A program made the translations under genes and the position numbers. The notes below the pieces were generated by a model. That model made no database searches, was not told the DNA's origin, and saw only the letters and a program-made list of their open reading frames with translations. This document shows positions 1 through 13,632 of a stretch of DNA of 64,000 bases, in pieces. Within the stretch, counting starts at the first letter, position 1. Each line of letters begins with the position of its first letter. The DNA is taken from the NCBI RefSeq assembly GCF_020360975.1, contig NW_025408672.1, forward strand, positions 1,984,001-2,048,000, written 5' to 3'. Source of the stretch: Hirsutella rhossiliensis. Taxonomy: Eukaryota; Ascomycota; Sordariomycetes; Hypocreales; Ophiocordycipitaceae.

Positions 1-1189
1 AGACTTTATAACGGACCTCCTACTTATAGAGGGCGGCAACCGCTATATATAGGTAATTAAGGACTAACTTAGTAAGTCTATAGTATTAGAGCTAATACCG
101 TCTATAGATATAGAGTCCTACGTAGAGCGCTTCCTATAGTGCTAGGCCCGCTTATATAGCTAGCTAGCCTCTATTATAAGCGATAAAGGATCGAATTAAA
201 CTAGCTACTTTTAGTAGCACCTATACTAGCTACTTTAGATTATATAGCTACTTAGCACGGTATATTACCTATAGACTAATAGAGGGCCCGAGAAGGTTAA
301 CTAGGAGGTATAGGCTTACCTATAGGCTATTATAGCCTATAACTAAGTAGACTAGGACCGGTAGCTCCCCGCGGCCTAACTTACGTTAAATAGTAGACTA
401 TATACCTCTATTAAGATAGCCCCTTTCTTTATAACGTATAGCTTTAAACTACCCTTACTAGTTCCCTTTACCGTAGACGTAGTAGCGGAGTAGTATAGTA
501 ATTCGTTACCGGAGGGCTGCGCCTCCGCGTTTATACGAAAGCTATAAGAGACCACGGATTATTGCTAATCCGCGATAGCCGCCGCGGCGTAAGATTAAGA
601 GCGGTACGCTAATAAGACTAGGGCCCTAGTAGATAGGTTCGCGGTAGGAGATAAGGTATAGCTAGACCTCTATAACTATAGGTCGGCACGACTAAAGAAG
701 AAGCTTAACTAGCTATACGCGAAGTTTACGGTATAGAGGGTTATTAGCCCGTAGGTTATAGAGCTCGATAGTCTCCTAACGGGGGTCTATAATAAGATTA
801 ACGTAGACCTCCTTTGTAGAGCCTCCTTTAACCCGCTGCCTAGATAAGAAGTAGCGGACGCTTAACCGCCCGTAATCGAGGTAGAGGGAGAGGACGAGTT
901 CGAGGTTAAAGAGATATAGGCCGCGCGCTAGAAAAAGGTCGGTAGGGGGAAACGCCGGGAGGTCCTCGTTAAGTAGCGCGGGTATCTCGACCCTACGTAG
1001 GAACCTATATATAAGTTTATAGGAACCGTAGCCCTCGATAAGTTCGAAGCCTTATTTAGAACGGTAGACGAGAACGATAGACTAGCGGACTACCGATAGT
1101 AGCCTAAGCTAAGACCACGAAGTAGGTAAAGTAGAGTAGGTAGTTACGATAACGCGAGCGTAATTATATAAGTAGAGATAAAAATAGCA

Positions 1190-2270
1190 TTTATTTTAGG
1201 GCGGAGCCCTTAGACTACTTAGACCTACTCCTCGTCCTTATCGTCGTCCTTATCCTTATCCTCGTCGTCCTCTTCTACCTTATTAGCGGCGGCGGCGCTC
1301 TCTAAGGCGCTTAGGCGGCCCTCTAGGCCCGCGAGCTAGTCGGCGGCAGCGGCGGCTCCGGGGGCTCCGGGGGCGGGGGGGGCCCGGCTAGTAGCAGCGG
1401 CGGGGGCGGCGGCGGGCACGGCTAAGGGGACCGCCGATAGGGCGATAGAGGCAGTGTCCCTAGTGCCGGGGGAGTTAGCAGCGGAAGTAAAAGAGCTAGA
1501 TAAGAGGAACTTACTTAGGGATAAGGCCCTAGCGCTCGAGGGCGCGGAGATTACGGTAGGCGGCGGCGGCGGCGGTAAGGCGCTTCTTAGTAGCCCCCCG
1601 TGCCTACCTATGCGCGCCGGCCTTCTAAGCCGACGCCGTAGCGAGCAGGACGGGAGGCGCCGCCTTATAGGCGCGGCCGGCACGCGCGCACTAGTAATAA
1701 CTGCCGCCACGGCGGCGCCCGACTTAGTCGGCGTAGGGGAGCTCCTACGACGCGCACCGTATATAGGGGGCCGCGCGGGCGGCTCCGGCCTGCACTTAGC
1801 GTTTATGCTTTAAGAAGTTAGCGGAAAATAGCCACCACGCTCGCTAGGTAGCGGACTTACGGGGGTGGCAGTGGCGGAGGCGGGGGCAGAGGGGCCGGGC
1901 GTTACGGCCGGCGGCGGGGACGGCGTCGTTACCCGGAAGGGCGACGTGAGGGCGGCCAGCGTAGCAGAGGCAGAGGCGGCGGCGGTAGGCGCGGTCGCGG
2001 GGGCGCGGGCAGGAGCGGGGGCGCGGGCAGGAGCAGCGGCAGCGGCGGAGCCGTCGTCGGCCGTGCCTAGCACAGCGTCGACGAACGACTCCGTACGCTC
2101 CGAGAAGGAGGAAGCGGGAGAGGGGGAGGCAGATATATCTATCGCGGAAGTTAGTATTACGGATTGCGGCCTCCTGCTCTATAAGGCGGAGAACTTACTA
2201 GTTAAAGTTATTATTATTAGGGCTATTATTGCTACTACGGCTATTACTGCGAGCATACGTTAATAAAGCG
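1190..2270 (-). other. Antisense GC-rich 3' module of gypsy copy A (possible extra ORF)
   Basis: This block lies between pol and the 3' LTR and has no gag-pol similarity that I recognise. It stays open for about 125 codons at 1336-1710 on the minus strand, with another minus-strand run at 1810-2073 and plus-strand runs at 1454-1813 and 1865-2263. The minus-strand product is more protein-like. It is rich in Ser, Thr, Pro and Ala, then has a leucine-heptad-like piece (residues like LAGLEGRLSALE, near 1290-1330), then an acidic Asp/Glu/Lys tail. The same minus-strand pieces recur in copy B. Which strand codes is not settled, and composition alone could keep both open. No function is assigned. 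Confidence 0.4.
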
Positions 2271-2698
2271 GCCCGTATAGCTAGGAACGAACTAACGCCC
2301 TAGGTAGAGCGGAACTTACCTATTGCTGCTGCTACTACGGTTAAAGAAGGAGGAGAAGGAAAAGAAGGAGGAAGGGGGGGATGCCGCCTTATATACCCCT
2401 AGGTAGAGGAGGCTGCCTAAGGCCGAGGGGACGGGCAACCTAAGGCCTACGTAGGTCCGGGCCGGCCGCCGGCTACCTAGGGGCGTATATAATAGGTTGC
2501 GCCCCTATTTAAACGGCTAGCCGGCCGATAAGTATAGAGCCCGGTTCCGGCTGCCCGGGCTAATAGGCGCGGGGATAATAGGGCTAGTAGGGCTAGCACG
2601 ATTAACGGAAAAGGGCAGGGTAGAGCTAGCGGCACGGGCCCTATAGTACGGAAGCCGTTAATAGGGCAACGCCGCGCCGCGCTCGAGGGAGGGTATTA

Positions 2699-2884
2699 TA
2701 TAAGAGTCTTTAACTATTATAGGTTATAGGCTTAGGCTATAGCCTAAGCTATATAGTTACGTACGGAGGGCCGGATCCCGTATATATATATACGGGCCAG
2801 CCGCGTATAGGAGAGCTCTATATAGCTTATTAATATTATCCTATAGACGGCACCTATGCGTACGCCTCTGCTTACTCCGTAATA
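2699..2884 (+). repeat. 3' LTR of gypsy copy A
   Basis: This 186-bp LTR aligns end to end with the 186-bp LTRs at 31066-31251 and 37858-38043. It starts TATAAGAG (TG-initial before RIP) and ends AATA. The purine-rich polypurine tract (GAGGGAGGG) lies just upstream. The next five bases, GCTTC, would be the right target duplication; the left one is outside the window. Confidence 0.9.
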
Positions 2885-4165
2885 GCTTCTCTTATATTAT
2901 AATACCTTTAAATAAGATTACTAAGAAAAATACTACTTTTTATTAAGGGCTTATATAAAAGGGAGCGTTTTATATACTTAAGGACCTATTCTTATAAGCC
3001 TTAGTACTATATTAATAAGACTTAAACTAGTTTATAATAGTTAAAGCGAATTTTAATAGCTAAGCGCTAAAAGGGGCGCTTTCTTAAAAGGTAGATAAGT
3101 AAAAGTAACTAATAGTATCTTACTCTTATAAGCTAACCTTAGTAAAGCGGAATTATACTATTTATAATAAAGAGATACTAGCGATTATTAGCTACCTTAA
3201 GTAATAATAAGTAAAGCTTTAAAGCTATAAGAGCTTTAAGGTTCTTATAAACTATAAGAACCTTAAGTACTTTATAACTTACTAGTACCTTTTAAAGTAG
3301 TAAGCTTACTAAGTATAGTTCTTATAAAAAGAGATATAAAAAGTATATATAAAATATATAAAGGTAAAATTAAAAGTAAGGGGTTAAATAAGTAAGGTAA
3401 AGATATTTAATTCTTATAAAGGTAGTAATTATAGTAAGGGAGTAATTATTATACTACCTTAATTATCTTTCTTTCTTTTATTTAACGCCCTTCTTTATAC
3501 CTATTTAGTATCTTAATTAATAAAGAAGATCCTACTTAAAGAAGCTATTAATATTCTCTTAACTACTAAGCTTTTTACTAGTTTTTCTCTTCTTTTTTAG
3601 CCGTTATTAGTATATCTATCTTATCTCTCGCTACCTTTATAAGATGCTATCGCTACTTTTACTTCCCTTTATACCCCTACCCTTCTCTTTATACTTCTTT
3701 TTAGCTCTTTCTTTCTTTTTCTATACTAAGTATTTTTAGCTTCCTAGGTCTATTATACTAAGGGATATCTCTAAGAACTATAAAATTAAGCTATGCTTTA
3801 CGATAATAGTACCTCTTATACTTTAACTTCTTAATTAAGTATTAGTTAAAGTAAGACTTTATAGTTTTAAACGCGCTTTCTTAAAAGAATTAAGACTAGC
3901 TAATAAGAGTAGATATTAAGGCTTAAGATCTATAGCTTATCTTATAAGAAGCGCTATAAACTTATATAAGAGCTTCCTTAATAAAAGAAAGTATAGTACT
4001 AATAAATAAGCTTTCTATTATACTTCTACTAATAAATAAGCCTTTTTTATACCTTTACCTTAGTTTAATAAAAAGGGATAGACCGGCTTAAAAGCGCGCG
4101 TAGTAAGAGTATTTTAAGATAAGGTCCTTTAATATTTATAAGATAAGATAGTAGTAAGGAGCTAA
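2885..4165 (+). mobile_element. Older gypsy fragment (RNase H to pre-integrase), target of copy A
   Basis: 2885-3319 and 3806-4165 align with about 33954-34390 and 34390-34690 of copy B. They therefore cover the end of the reverse transcriptase, the RNase H and the start of the integrase region. The two parts are separated by a solo copia-A LTR. Substitutions are denser than in copy A, with many former CpG sites now TpA, so this copy looks older. Copy A is inserted in it at 2884/2885, which makes the arrangement a gypsy nested in a gypsy of the same family. Confidence 0.8.
3320..3805 (-). repeat. Solo LTR, copia-A family
   Basis: A 486-bp LTR in minus orientation. It starts with a decayed TCTCGCGAAGAG (TCTTATAAAAAG) and ends with a decayed CGCTTCGCGACA. 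It is flanked by a perfect five-base target duplication, ATAGT, at 3315-3319 and 3806-3810. The gypsy sequence continues on both sides. This is what remains when the two LTRs of an inserted element recombine. Confidence 0.9.
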
Positions 4166-4370
4166 TATATTATTATATCTTTTTAGCTAACCTTTTAAAA
4201 CTAAGCTTAAAATATAAAAATATTTATACTTAAAACTATCGCGAAATATATATTACGCCCCCTTAAGTATAGCTTTATATAGCTACTAATAAGGATAAAA
4301 TATACTACTAAAGATTATAAATTAAGTAAGGTTCTTTTTTATATAAGTAGAAAACTCTTCCTTACCCTTA
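4166..4370. other. Unassigned AT-rich spacer
   Basis: About 200 bases between the end of the older gypsy fragment and the LINE head. It is RIP-like and TA-rich. I see no coding or repeat match, apart from a ten-base resemblance (TATCGCGAAA near 4238) to the copia-A LTR end, which is too short to use. Confidence 0.5.
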
Positions 4371-4463
4371 TTAACTAAAGGTATATACCCCCTACTAATA
4401 AGACTTTATCTAGACTTAACTTAGGACCCTAGCTTAGACTTAAGGAGGGCCCTTTTAACTTTT

Positions 4464-4479
4464 CCCCCCCCCCCCCCCC
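4464..4479 (+). repeat. 16-base C homopolymer
   Basis: An uninterrupted run of 16 C in the LINE 5' region. The matching place in the second LINE head (near 16537) has only five C followed by T, so the tract has expanded or decayed between copies. Its length is likely to vary and to be error-prone in sequencing. Confidence 0.9.
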
Positions 4480-7361
4480 TTAACTTAAAAGTTAAAATAA
4501 GTACTTTAAAGGCTAAGGCTTACTTAAAAAAGGCTTTAAAAAGCTAATACCTTTTAAGGACCTTAAAAGAAAGGCCTAGGACCTAAGACTAAGAACTAAA
4601 AGATATTAAGATAAAAAATAATACTTAGCTTATACTAAAGACTAGCCTTTTTAGGCCTAGCTTAGCCTTACTTTAAGCTAGCTACTTCTAGCTTAACTAG
4701 CCCTTAAAGGAAGTAAAGAAGTAAAAAAGAGCTACTATTAATAGCCTTATTAGACTTATACTTATTTAACCTATATTTTAATACTTATAGGAAACCTAGC
4801 CCTAGCTTTAATACCCCTTTTTTAAGGACTAGCTCTAAGGCTTCCTTTAATAGGCCCTCTAGGCCCTTAAGGAAGACTAAATAATTAAACCCTTTTATAA
4901 GACCTTAGACCGCTAATAGCTCCTATAATAGCCTTTATATTAGCCTAAGGCCGCTTAGTAGCTTAAAGCTACTTAAGGAAACCTTAAAGTAAGCTTATAC
5001 GCTAAGGTTATTATAAAGAAGGTGCTTAAAGCCCTAGTAAAGGCCCTTACTAAGGCTTTAGCTAAAAGGAACGTAAAAAGGGACTTTTAACCTATCTTAA
5101 AGCTAAAAAAGGAATCGCTAACGCTAACTATTAACCTTATTACTCTTATAATAAGCTTAATAAAGCTATAAAGGAACTAGCTATATTAGCTCTATTAACT
5201 TTAAATAAAGTTAATATAGTTATAATAATAAAGGCCTTATATATAGTAAAGAAGCTTTTAAAGTAGCAGAAGAAGTAGTCCTTATACCTTAAGGAGCTAC
5301 CTATTAAATCGGCCGACCTTCCTACTAGCTAAACTAAGCTAGTAGCCTAAAGCGTCCTTAACCTTTTAAAGACCCTTATCTTTAATATCTTTACTATAAA
5401 AGCTAAAACCTTTAGTAGGATAAATATCCTAAGGTAGCCTAGGTAGCTAAGTACCTTAGGCCTAATATAAAAAGTAAGATATATTATCTTTATAGTCCCT
5501 TTAAAGGCTATAAGGGTTAAATACTAAAAAGAAAGCTTTTATATAATAAGTTTATAGATTTAAGTTAAAGCCTATAAGGAATATATTATATATATATAGA
5601 ACTATAGGTACCTTTCCTTTAGCTATAACCTTTAAACCTACTAGTAGCTTATTAAATATACCTTTTACTTAGAAAAGTACTTAACTAAGGACTATAACTA
5701 CCTTAGCTATAAAGCTAGCTAAGGCTACTCTTACTTTAAGGTTTAATACTATAACTATAAGGGAGAGCACTTTATAACTAATAAGGTATAATATAGAGTT
5801 TATAAGGGAATAACTAATACTTAATAGCCTTAGCCTCTTTATATTTATAAGGCCCTTAAGGCCCCTTAGGCCCTATAAGCTTAACTATAACCTTATTAAT
5901 ATTATATAGTATAATATTAATAGGTAGGAAATAGCTAACTTATTAATCTTAAAGTAAGCCCTAGAAATAAAAGTAAACCTTATCTTATTAAAAGAGCCTT
6001 ACTTTTATAAGATTAATTATAGCTATATCCTTATATAGTATTTAGCCTCTAACGATATAATCCTTATTTCTTTACTAACTTTCCTAAGCTTATTAAAAAG
6101 CCTAGGGTTATAGCTTATAAGAAGAAGGAAGCTTAAATAAAAGCTAGCCTTAGCTTTAACCTTTTTTATAACCTTAATATATAAGCTATAAGGGTAAAAG
6201 GCGCTAAGCTATTTACCCTTATTAACTTATATAATAAAAAAGAAATTAAAAGGGCCTTAGCTAGCTAAGGCTAATAAAGGTCCTTTATAATAAAAAGGCT
6301 ATTATTAATAGCCTAACTCTTATAATAGCCCTTCTTATTAATAAGGGACTTTAACTTATATTACTTTTATTAAAACCCTTTTATAAAACCTTATAAAGCT
6401 TATAAGGTAAAAGATCTTATTAGCTAGCTTAACTACTATAAAGCCTTTTTATTATTAAACTATAAGGTAGCTATAAAAGGTACCTATTAAAAGTAAGGCT
6501 TAAAAAGGGCCTTAGTAATAGACCTTACCTTTTATAGCCCTTTTAAGTAATTAACTTAAGCTAACTTTTCCTTTTTAAGGCTATAAGCTTAGATTATAAG
6601 CTTATAGCCTTTAAAGCTAGCTTAAAAAGCTTTAATAGGCCCTTACTAGCTAAGCTTACTACTTATAACTATAGGAAGGTAGATTAAAAGGTCTTTTTAA
6701 ACTACTTAATTAAAAAGGAATAAGACCTTTTTATAGCTATAGAGAAAGTAAAAAAAGAAATAACTTTAAAAGGATAGCTTCCCTTTTAATAAGAACTTTT
6801 ATAAAGGCCTTAAACGTTATAATACTAAAAAAAGCCTTATATAGGATCTAAGCCTTAATAGACTAATACGCTAACCTTCTTTTAAAAAGCCTTTAGCTTA
6901 GCTTAATAAGTATATAAGCTAACCTAAGATAAAGGGAGCTAAAAGAGCTTTATAAAGGCTTAAAATAGGTTTAAGTATACTATTAAAGCTATTAAAAAGT
7001 AATACTAAGAAAGCTTTGTAATAAAGGTAATAAAAAAGAATATCTTTATAGCTTTTTCTTATACTAAGGCTAAAGATAGCTTTATCCTTCTTAGTAACTC
7101 TTATATAAAAAAAGGGATAGAAGTAAAAGCTAATACCTTTATAGAAAAATATAAAGCCTTCTTAATAACCTTTTTTTAACCTTAGACCTTAGCCCTAGCT
7201 TACTTCCTAGCCCTCTTTAAAGCCTAGAAAAAAAAGAGACTTTAAACTATATAAGTAATAAGGGTATAGCTAAGCTAAACTATTTAAAGCTTAAGGACCC
7301 TAAGATTAAGATAGCTAATTTTAGCTTTTTTAATAAGAAAACTCTTAGCTTAGACTCTTAT

Positions 7362-10300
7362 TATCGCGAAGTATAGCTTAATTTTATAGTTCTTAGAGAT
7401 ATCCCTTAGTATAAAGGACCTAGGAAGCTAAAAAGCAGGTTTTAAGAAAGGAGCTAAAAGGAGGTATAGAGAGGAAGGTAAAGGTAAGAGGGGAAGTAAA
7501 AGTAGTAATAGCTTCCTATAAAAGTAATAAAAGATAAGATAGATATACTAGTAATAGCTAGAAAGGAGGGGAAAAACTAGTAAAAGGCTTAGTAGTTAAA
7601 AGGATATTAATAACTTCTTTAAGTAAGATCTTCTTTATTAATTAAGATATTAAATAGGTATAAAGAAGAGCGTTAGATAAGAGAAAAAAGGATAATTAAG
7701 GCAATATTATAATTACTCCCTTACTATAATTACTACCTTTATAAGATTTATATATCTCTACCCTACCTATTTAACCCCTTACTTTTAATTTTACCTTTAT
7801 ATATTTTTATATACTTCTTATATCTTTCTTTATAAGAGTTATAAGCCTAGAAGGAATAGAATTCCTATACCTCCTAGCTACTATAAAAGGCACCTTTCTT
7901 ATATCCCTTATAGCTCCCTTTTACCCTTCTTACTAAAAAAGCCGATTTTAACTAACTTTTCTACCCCCTTCTTTTATAACGATATTAAAAAATACCTTTA
8001 CCGCTCTTATAGTCTATAAGACGATTCTTATAGAGCCCTAAGATTAAAATAAGTAGGTAAAGGAGCTAAAAGCTTATATAGATAGAACTATTTATAATTT
8101 AGCTTTCTTTAATAAGTAGGACCCTCTTAAGCCCCCTCTTTATCTTAAGGTAATAGAATTTATAAAAGGAGCTTCCCTTTTCTCTAAGCTAACCTCTATA
8201 TAATAAAAAGCTTTTTATACTACCTTAGGTAACTATAAGAGTTACTAAAAGAAATACCTCTATAAGATAAAGCTACTAACTAATATATATATAGTAATAA
8301 TAAAATCCGTTAGTACTATAAAGCTAATCTCTCTTTAAGAAGAAGAGACTCCTAAGTAGTAGCTTTTAAAGCTCGAGACCTTAATAGCTCCCTTAAGGGG
8401 CTATATAACTAACTATATTAAGAAGACCTATATAGTATACCTAGGGGCCTTTTTTACTAGGAACCTACTAGCTTCCTTATAGCTAGCTAAGTAAGAAGAA
8501 ATCCTTAAGGAAGCTAATTAATACTTCTTAATAAAAGCTCTTTCTAGCTAGTAGCTATAGGATATATCTCTACTAATAAAGCCTATTAGTAATAGTTACT
8601 TAACTATCTTTTAAGAGGCTAGCCGGGAACTAAATAAAGAGGCTACTAAAGTATAATAGTAAGTAGTCTTATTACTTTATAGCTAGTACTCGACCTAAAT
8701 AGCTAGACCTACTACCTTTATTACTATAGCCCCCGCTATTATTACTATTGCTCTTTTAGCTCCTCCTTCCTTAAGAGCCTTAACCTTATTTTTAACGGCT
8801 GCCCTAGTCCTAGCCTTAGCTCCGCTTTCTACTCTAGGCCCGGTCCTATTAGTTAGACCGGCCTAGCTAGTTCTTTAATAGACGTTTTAGTCTATTAGTC
8901 GAAATATTAAGGAACTAGTTAAAATCGAACCTTATTAATATTAGTAATAAGGAGTAAAGAAGGGGGGTTTTTAAGTAGACCTTCTAGATTAAGATAAGGA
9001 TTCCTTAAAGAAGTAAAAGACTAAATAACGAAATAGCTACCTAGCCTATAAATCCCTAGGCTATTAGTTATTATAATACTAGTAGGTTTTTAAGGAAAAC
9101 TAACCTAAAGGATTTAACCCTTTAAAGAGGCTATAAGAAACGATATAATAGTCTCTTAAGAAAGGCCCCTTATTATAAAAGAAGATAGATAAGATTTAGG
9201 TTACTAGGAAATAGTAACTAAAGCCGCTACTATAAATTTAAGGAAAGTTCGTTAGTATAGTAAATCTAGCCTTTATCTTTCTTATAGATTAATAAGGCTA
9301 AGACTAACTATTAAAGCCCTTTAATTATCCCTTATAAAAATTAGCTATCCTTAACTTTAGTACTTCCCTTTATATCTATAATATACTCTTATAATTCTAG
9401 TTCTTTAAGAAAGTATAAAGGGAATACCTTATTACTAAGGAATTAACTATATAGATAGAGGGATATAAAAGGGTAAATTTTATAATAGAATTGCTTAATA
9501 AGTCTAAATAAATTCTTTAATAAAAAAGGGTAGCTTTTTACCTTTAATTTTTAATAAGCTTAATTTTATTTTACTTTCTTTAAGAGGAAGGAATCTTTTA
9601 AGATATAACGTCTAAGCCTACGAGGCTAGTCTAAAAGAATTAGACTATTAAGCTTATTTAAGAAAATTTCGGTTAATTTATTCTTAAATTCTAACCTATT
9701 TATAGAAAGGAACTACTTAAGAAGTTAGCTTTCCTTACTAAGAGGAATAGGTTTACTATAAAGGACCCTCTTTTAATAGCTTAAAGAGACGGTCTTCTTT
9801 AATATATATAACTTAGTTACTTAGGTCCCCTAGCTTTATATAAGGAAGGCTAATAATAAAGCGTATAACTAAAGGGCCTAAAGACTATCGAATATAAATA
9901 CTATAGCTAAGGAAAGACTAAGAGACGAATTTCTAAACGAACCCTTTTATAGCTAAACTAGCTATATAAGGAAATTTAGGTCGATTAAACTAACGTCTCT
10001 AAGGATTAAGAAAGCTTTATTAAGGTAATATTTTTTATAGATGCTTTTTTAGGGATAGGTTTCCCTTATTTCTTACGGACCTATATAAGTAAGTATAACT
10101 AGTTTACCTTCTAAGACTTCGTTAATTAAATAAAATCCTACTTTAGCTATAAGGTAAAAAAGAGATAGTTTAATAGAGAGCTATTTATAAAGGATATCTT
10201 AAATTAGCTTTAAAAAAGGGCATTTTACCCTTCCTCTTAGTACTAAATATATAGGCCTAGAATAAAGGGGTAGAATAATTAAGGGGTGCTATAATAAAAA

Positions 10301-13300
10301 GGGCCTATATAATAAGACTTACTATAAAGCCTTCCTATAACCTTTAAAGGGAAGTTATTAAGACCGCTTATTACTTATAGAACTAGACCCTTAGAGGGAC
10401 TACCTAAGGAATAAACTAGAAATCCCCTCTTAAGCTCTTTATAAAAAAGAGGGCCTCGCTAGCTTACCTTTATACCTATAGCTATAAGGTATACGCTATA
10501 ACTACTAATATATAGCTAAGAAGGAAGAAAAAAAGAAAGCTTAATCTTAAAGCCTTTATTAGTTATATTATTAGTTATAATTCTATAAATATCTTCTAGA
10601 TCTAGATTCCTATTTATAAAAGGTTATTTTAACTAAGGATATAACTTTTAATAAATCTAGCTTCTTTAATAAAAAGAGGGATTAATAGCCCCTCTTACTC
10701 TTATAACGTTAGCTAATTTAAAAGATCTAAATCCCCCCTTCTTAATAGTCTTAAAAAGAGGTCTTAGATAAGGAAATAAAAGAAGAAACTAACGTTATAG
10801 TAGTTAAGGATAACGCTAACTTTAAAGAAAAGGAAGCTACTAGATTAAATAATCTAGATAAAGAAGGAGACTATAAGAAAGCGGTAGAGCTAGAATATAC
10901 CTACCTTCCTATGCCTCCTCTTATATAAAAAGAAGATCTATAAGTAGTTTTTTTAGTTAGTCTTCCTATCTCGACCCTTAAGGGGGTAGGAAAGGCACCT
11001 CTCTTAAAAGATTACCTAGCTGCCTTTTTATCCTTACTTCGAGAAGTAAAGGAAGGTATAGGGCCCGATATAAAAGAAGACTAACCTTTCTTTTATTTCG
11101 ATTATTTTTCTAACTTCTATTTAACTTTAATAGAAGACGGTTCTTATAAAGCGTTTATAGTAGGCTAGCTTTTTAAGCTAATATTAGTAAGGAAGGTATA
11201 TAAAAGAGACCTCCTAGACCTACTAGTAAACTAAAAGTAGCTAGAAAAACACCCTTTTAAAGACTAGTTTTTCTAGGCCTAGAAAGACTACCTAGCCTTA
11301 TATAAAAAGATAGGGTCTTTTAAAGAGGTCCTTAAAGAAAGGGTAAGAGGAAATTAGGTCCTTAGCTATAAGTAGGTCTTTATTTATAAGACTAATAAAT
11401 ATAGCTTCCTTTAAAAGTACAAGGCCTAGCTAGTTATCTATAAGAATTAATAGGAAAAAGGGGATTTACTTACTAAGGCAACTACCTTAGTAAGGATATC
11501 TTTTTAGACCCTTATAGCTATAGTAGTAGACTTTAACCTCGAGCTTAATTAAATAAATATAGTTAAAGCCTTTATTAACTACCCTCTTAAGGAAGATAAA
11601 GTTATCTATATATAACTTCCTTTTAGTTTTTAATAGCTAGGAAAGGTTCTATAGCTTAGGAAAGCTCTATATAGACTATAACGATTACTCCTTTTATAGT
11701 AATAGTATTTAACCGGTTCCCGTAAAGCCCTAGGCTTTAAGAAAGTCCCTTAAGAACTATATATAATATAAAAGGGTAAATTTATAGTCTTCTTTTATAT
11801 CGATAATATTATCTAGGCCTACTTAAAAGAGGAAGAAGTAAATACTTAAGAGGCTATAAAAGGCCTATAATAAAGGTATAATATAACTAAGCTAAGGGAG
11901 CTAAAGTAGTTCCTAGGGATATAAATCCTTTAAAATAGGTCCTAATAAACGATCTAGCTTACTTAAGATACTTATATTAATAAGGTCGCTTATAAATTCC
12001 TCTTTAATTCCCTTAATAAAAAGCTTCCCTCTATACCTATATTAAATAAAGAGCTTTTACTTAATCCGTCCTTTTAAGCTAGGGAGTAAGAGAAATACTA
12101 ATATTAATAGAAGGTAGGCTCCTTACTTTTTTTAGCTATTTCTACTTAACTAGATATCTCTTTTACGGTCTCTTAGCTAGCTAAGTATAACTAAATTCCT
12201 AGCCCTATATACTAAGAAGTAGTAAACTAAGTAATCCTTTATCTCTATTTAATAAGATTATATAGTCTATGCCTAAGAGGGTAGGGAAGGAAACTAGCTA
12301 CTAAAATCTTTTTTTATTTAAGCGATTCGTCCTTTATAGATAATTTATTAAATAGAAAGAGCTTATAAGGGTATATTATATCCCTTTTTAAAGGAACTAT
12401 TACTTAGAGAGCTTTAAATTAAGCTACCGTTATAACCTTTAGTATAAAGGTAGAGCTACTAGCTCTTTTAAAAGTATTAAAAGAAGCGATTTTCCTTAAA
12501 TAGCTACTAATATCTATATAACTATAAATTCTAACCCTATTAGCTATAGAATATAATAATATATAGACTATATAAATTCTTATAAAGGAAAATCGTAAGC
12601 TATTAACCTAGCTATAGTATATCGATATCTATTAGTATTAGTTATATTAAGAAGTTTAAAAGGGACTTATTTCTATTTATTAGGTTTTAATAGTTTTAAT
12701 AAAAGCTAATAGTCTTATAAAGCCCTTACTAAAGTAAAAGCTAGCTATCTTTTTATAGTAAATTAGGCTAGAAGACGTTTAAGAAAAGCTATCCTTAAAA
12801 GTCTACCTTAAGAGTCTATAAGAAGAGCTAATAGTATATAAGAGGAAGGAGACGTTTATAGCTAAAGAAAGGAATTAGGACTTATCTTAAAGGAGGGCCC
12901 CTAGCTTAAATAAGACTTATTCTTCTTAAAAAGCCCTCTTTTTAAGGACTTATTCTTAGAGAAGCCCCCTTTTCTTATAGGACTTAATATCCTCCTTAGG
13001 CCTCTTTTCCTAAAGTAGGTTTAAAAGAGCCTAGGGCTTAAACCTAGATTTCTTAAGTAAGGGATAAGTATAGACTAAGACCTCCTTTATACGCTTACTA
13101 GCTTAGGTATTTAGCTTTACCCTTTTTATAAAAGTAGGTTATAGCTAAGGGGGTATATTATAAAGTATAGCTTAATTTTATAGTTCTTAGAGATATCCCT
13201 TAGTATAAGGGACCTAGGAAGCTAAAAAATAAGTTTTAAAGAAAGAGCTAAAAGGAAGTATAAAGAGTAAGGTAAAGGTAAGAAGGGAAGTAAAAGTAGC

Positions 13301-13632
13301 TATAGCTTCTTATAGAGGTAGTAAAAGATAAGATAGATATATTAGTAACGGCTAGAAAGGAGGGGAAAAACCTAGTAAAAGGCTTAGTAGTTAAGAGGAT
13401 ATTAATAGCTTCTTTAAGTAGGATCTTCTTTATTAATTAAGATACTAAATAAGTATAAAGAGGAGCGTTAAATAAAAGAAAGAAGGATAATTAAGGTAAT
13501 ATAATAATTACTTCCTTACTATAATTACTACTTCTATAAGATTTATATATCTCTACCTTACCTATCCGACCCCTTACTTTTAATTTTACCTTTATATATT
13601 TTTATATACTTCTTATATCTCTCTTTATAAGA
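7362..13632 (+). mobile_element. Copia-A copy 1, structurally complete, RIP-inactivated
   Basis: A Ty1/copia element of 6271 bp. The 5' LTR is 7362-7837 and the 3' LTR 13156-13632. A perfect target duplication, CTTAT, lies at 7357-7361 and 13633-13637. The primer site follows the 5' LTR (GTTATAAGCCTAG) and a polypurine tract (AAGGGGG) precedes the 3' LTR. The internal gag-pol order matches copy 4: gag, integrase, reverse transcriptase with YIDN in place of YVDD near 11796, and RNase H. Stops occur throughout. It is inserted in the LINE. Confidence 0.93.

Larger units (their letters stand above)
1..2884 (+). mobile_element. Ty3/gypsy element copy A, 3' part, cut by window edge
   Basis: This is the 3' part of an LTR retrotransposon. 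Base 1 aligns with base 35156 of the complete copy B, so the window opens at the first catalytic Asp region of the integrase. The second integrase Asp region lies near 181 (frame reading S-D-K-G). A chromodomain-like stretch lies near 951-1020, reading VK-stop-RGYLDPT-stop-EP, where both stops are TAG codons that RIP can make from TGG. A GC-rich block without pol similarity follows (about 1200-2270), then a purine tract and the 3' LTR. The base pattern is RIP-type and no pol frame is open. The element sits inside an older gypsy copy that resumes at 2885. Confidence 0.9.

Noticed and set aside
1454..1813. Plus-strand ORF in the gypsy 3' module
   Set aside because: It is open because of GCG/GGC composition, and the minus strand is also open and gives more protein-like sequence. 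It is not supported as a gene.
4238..4250. TATCGCGAAA resembling the copia-A LTR start
   Set aside because: Similarity stops after about ten bases and no LTR follows.
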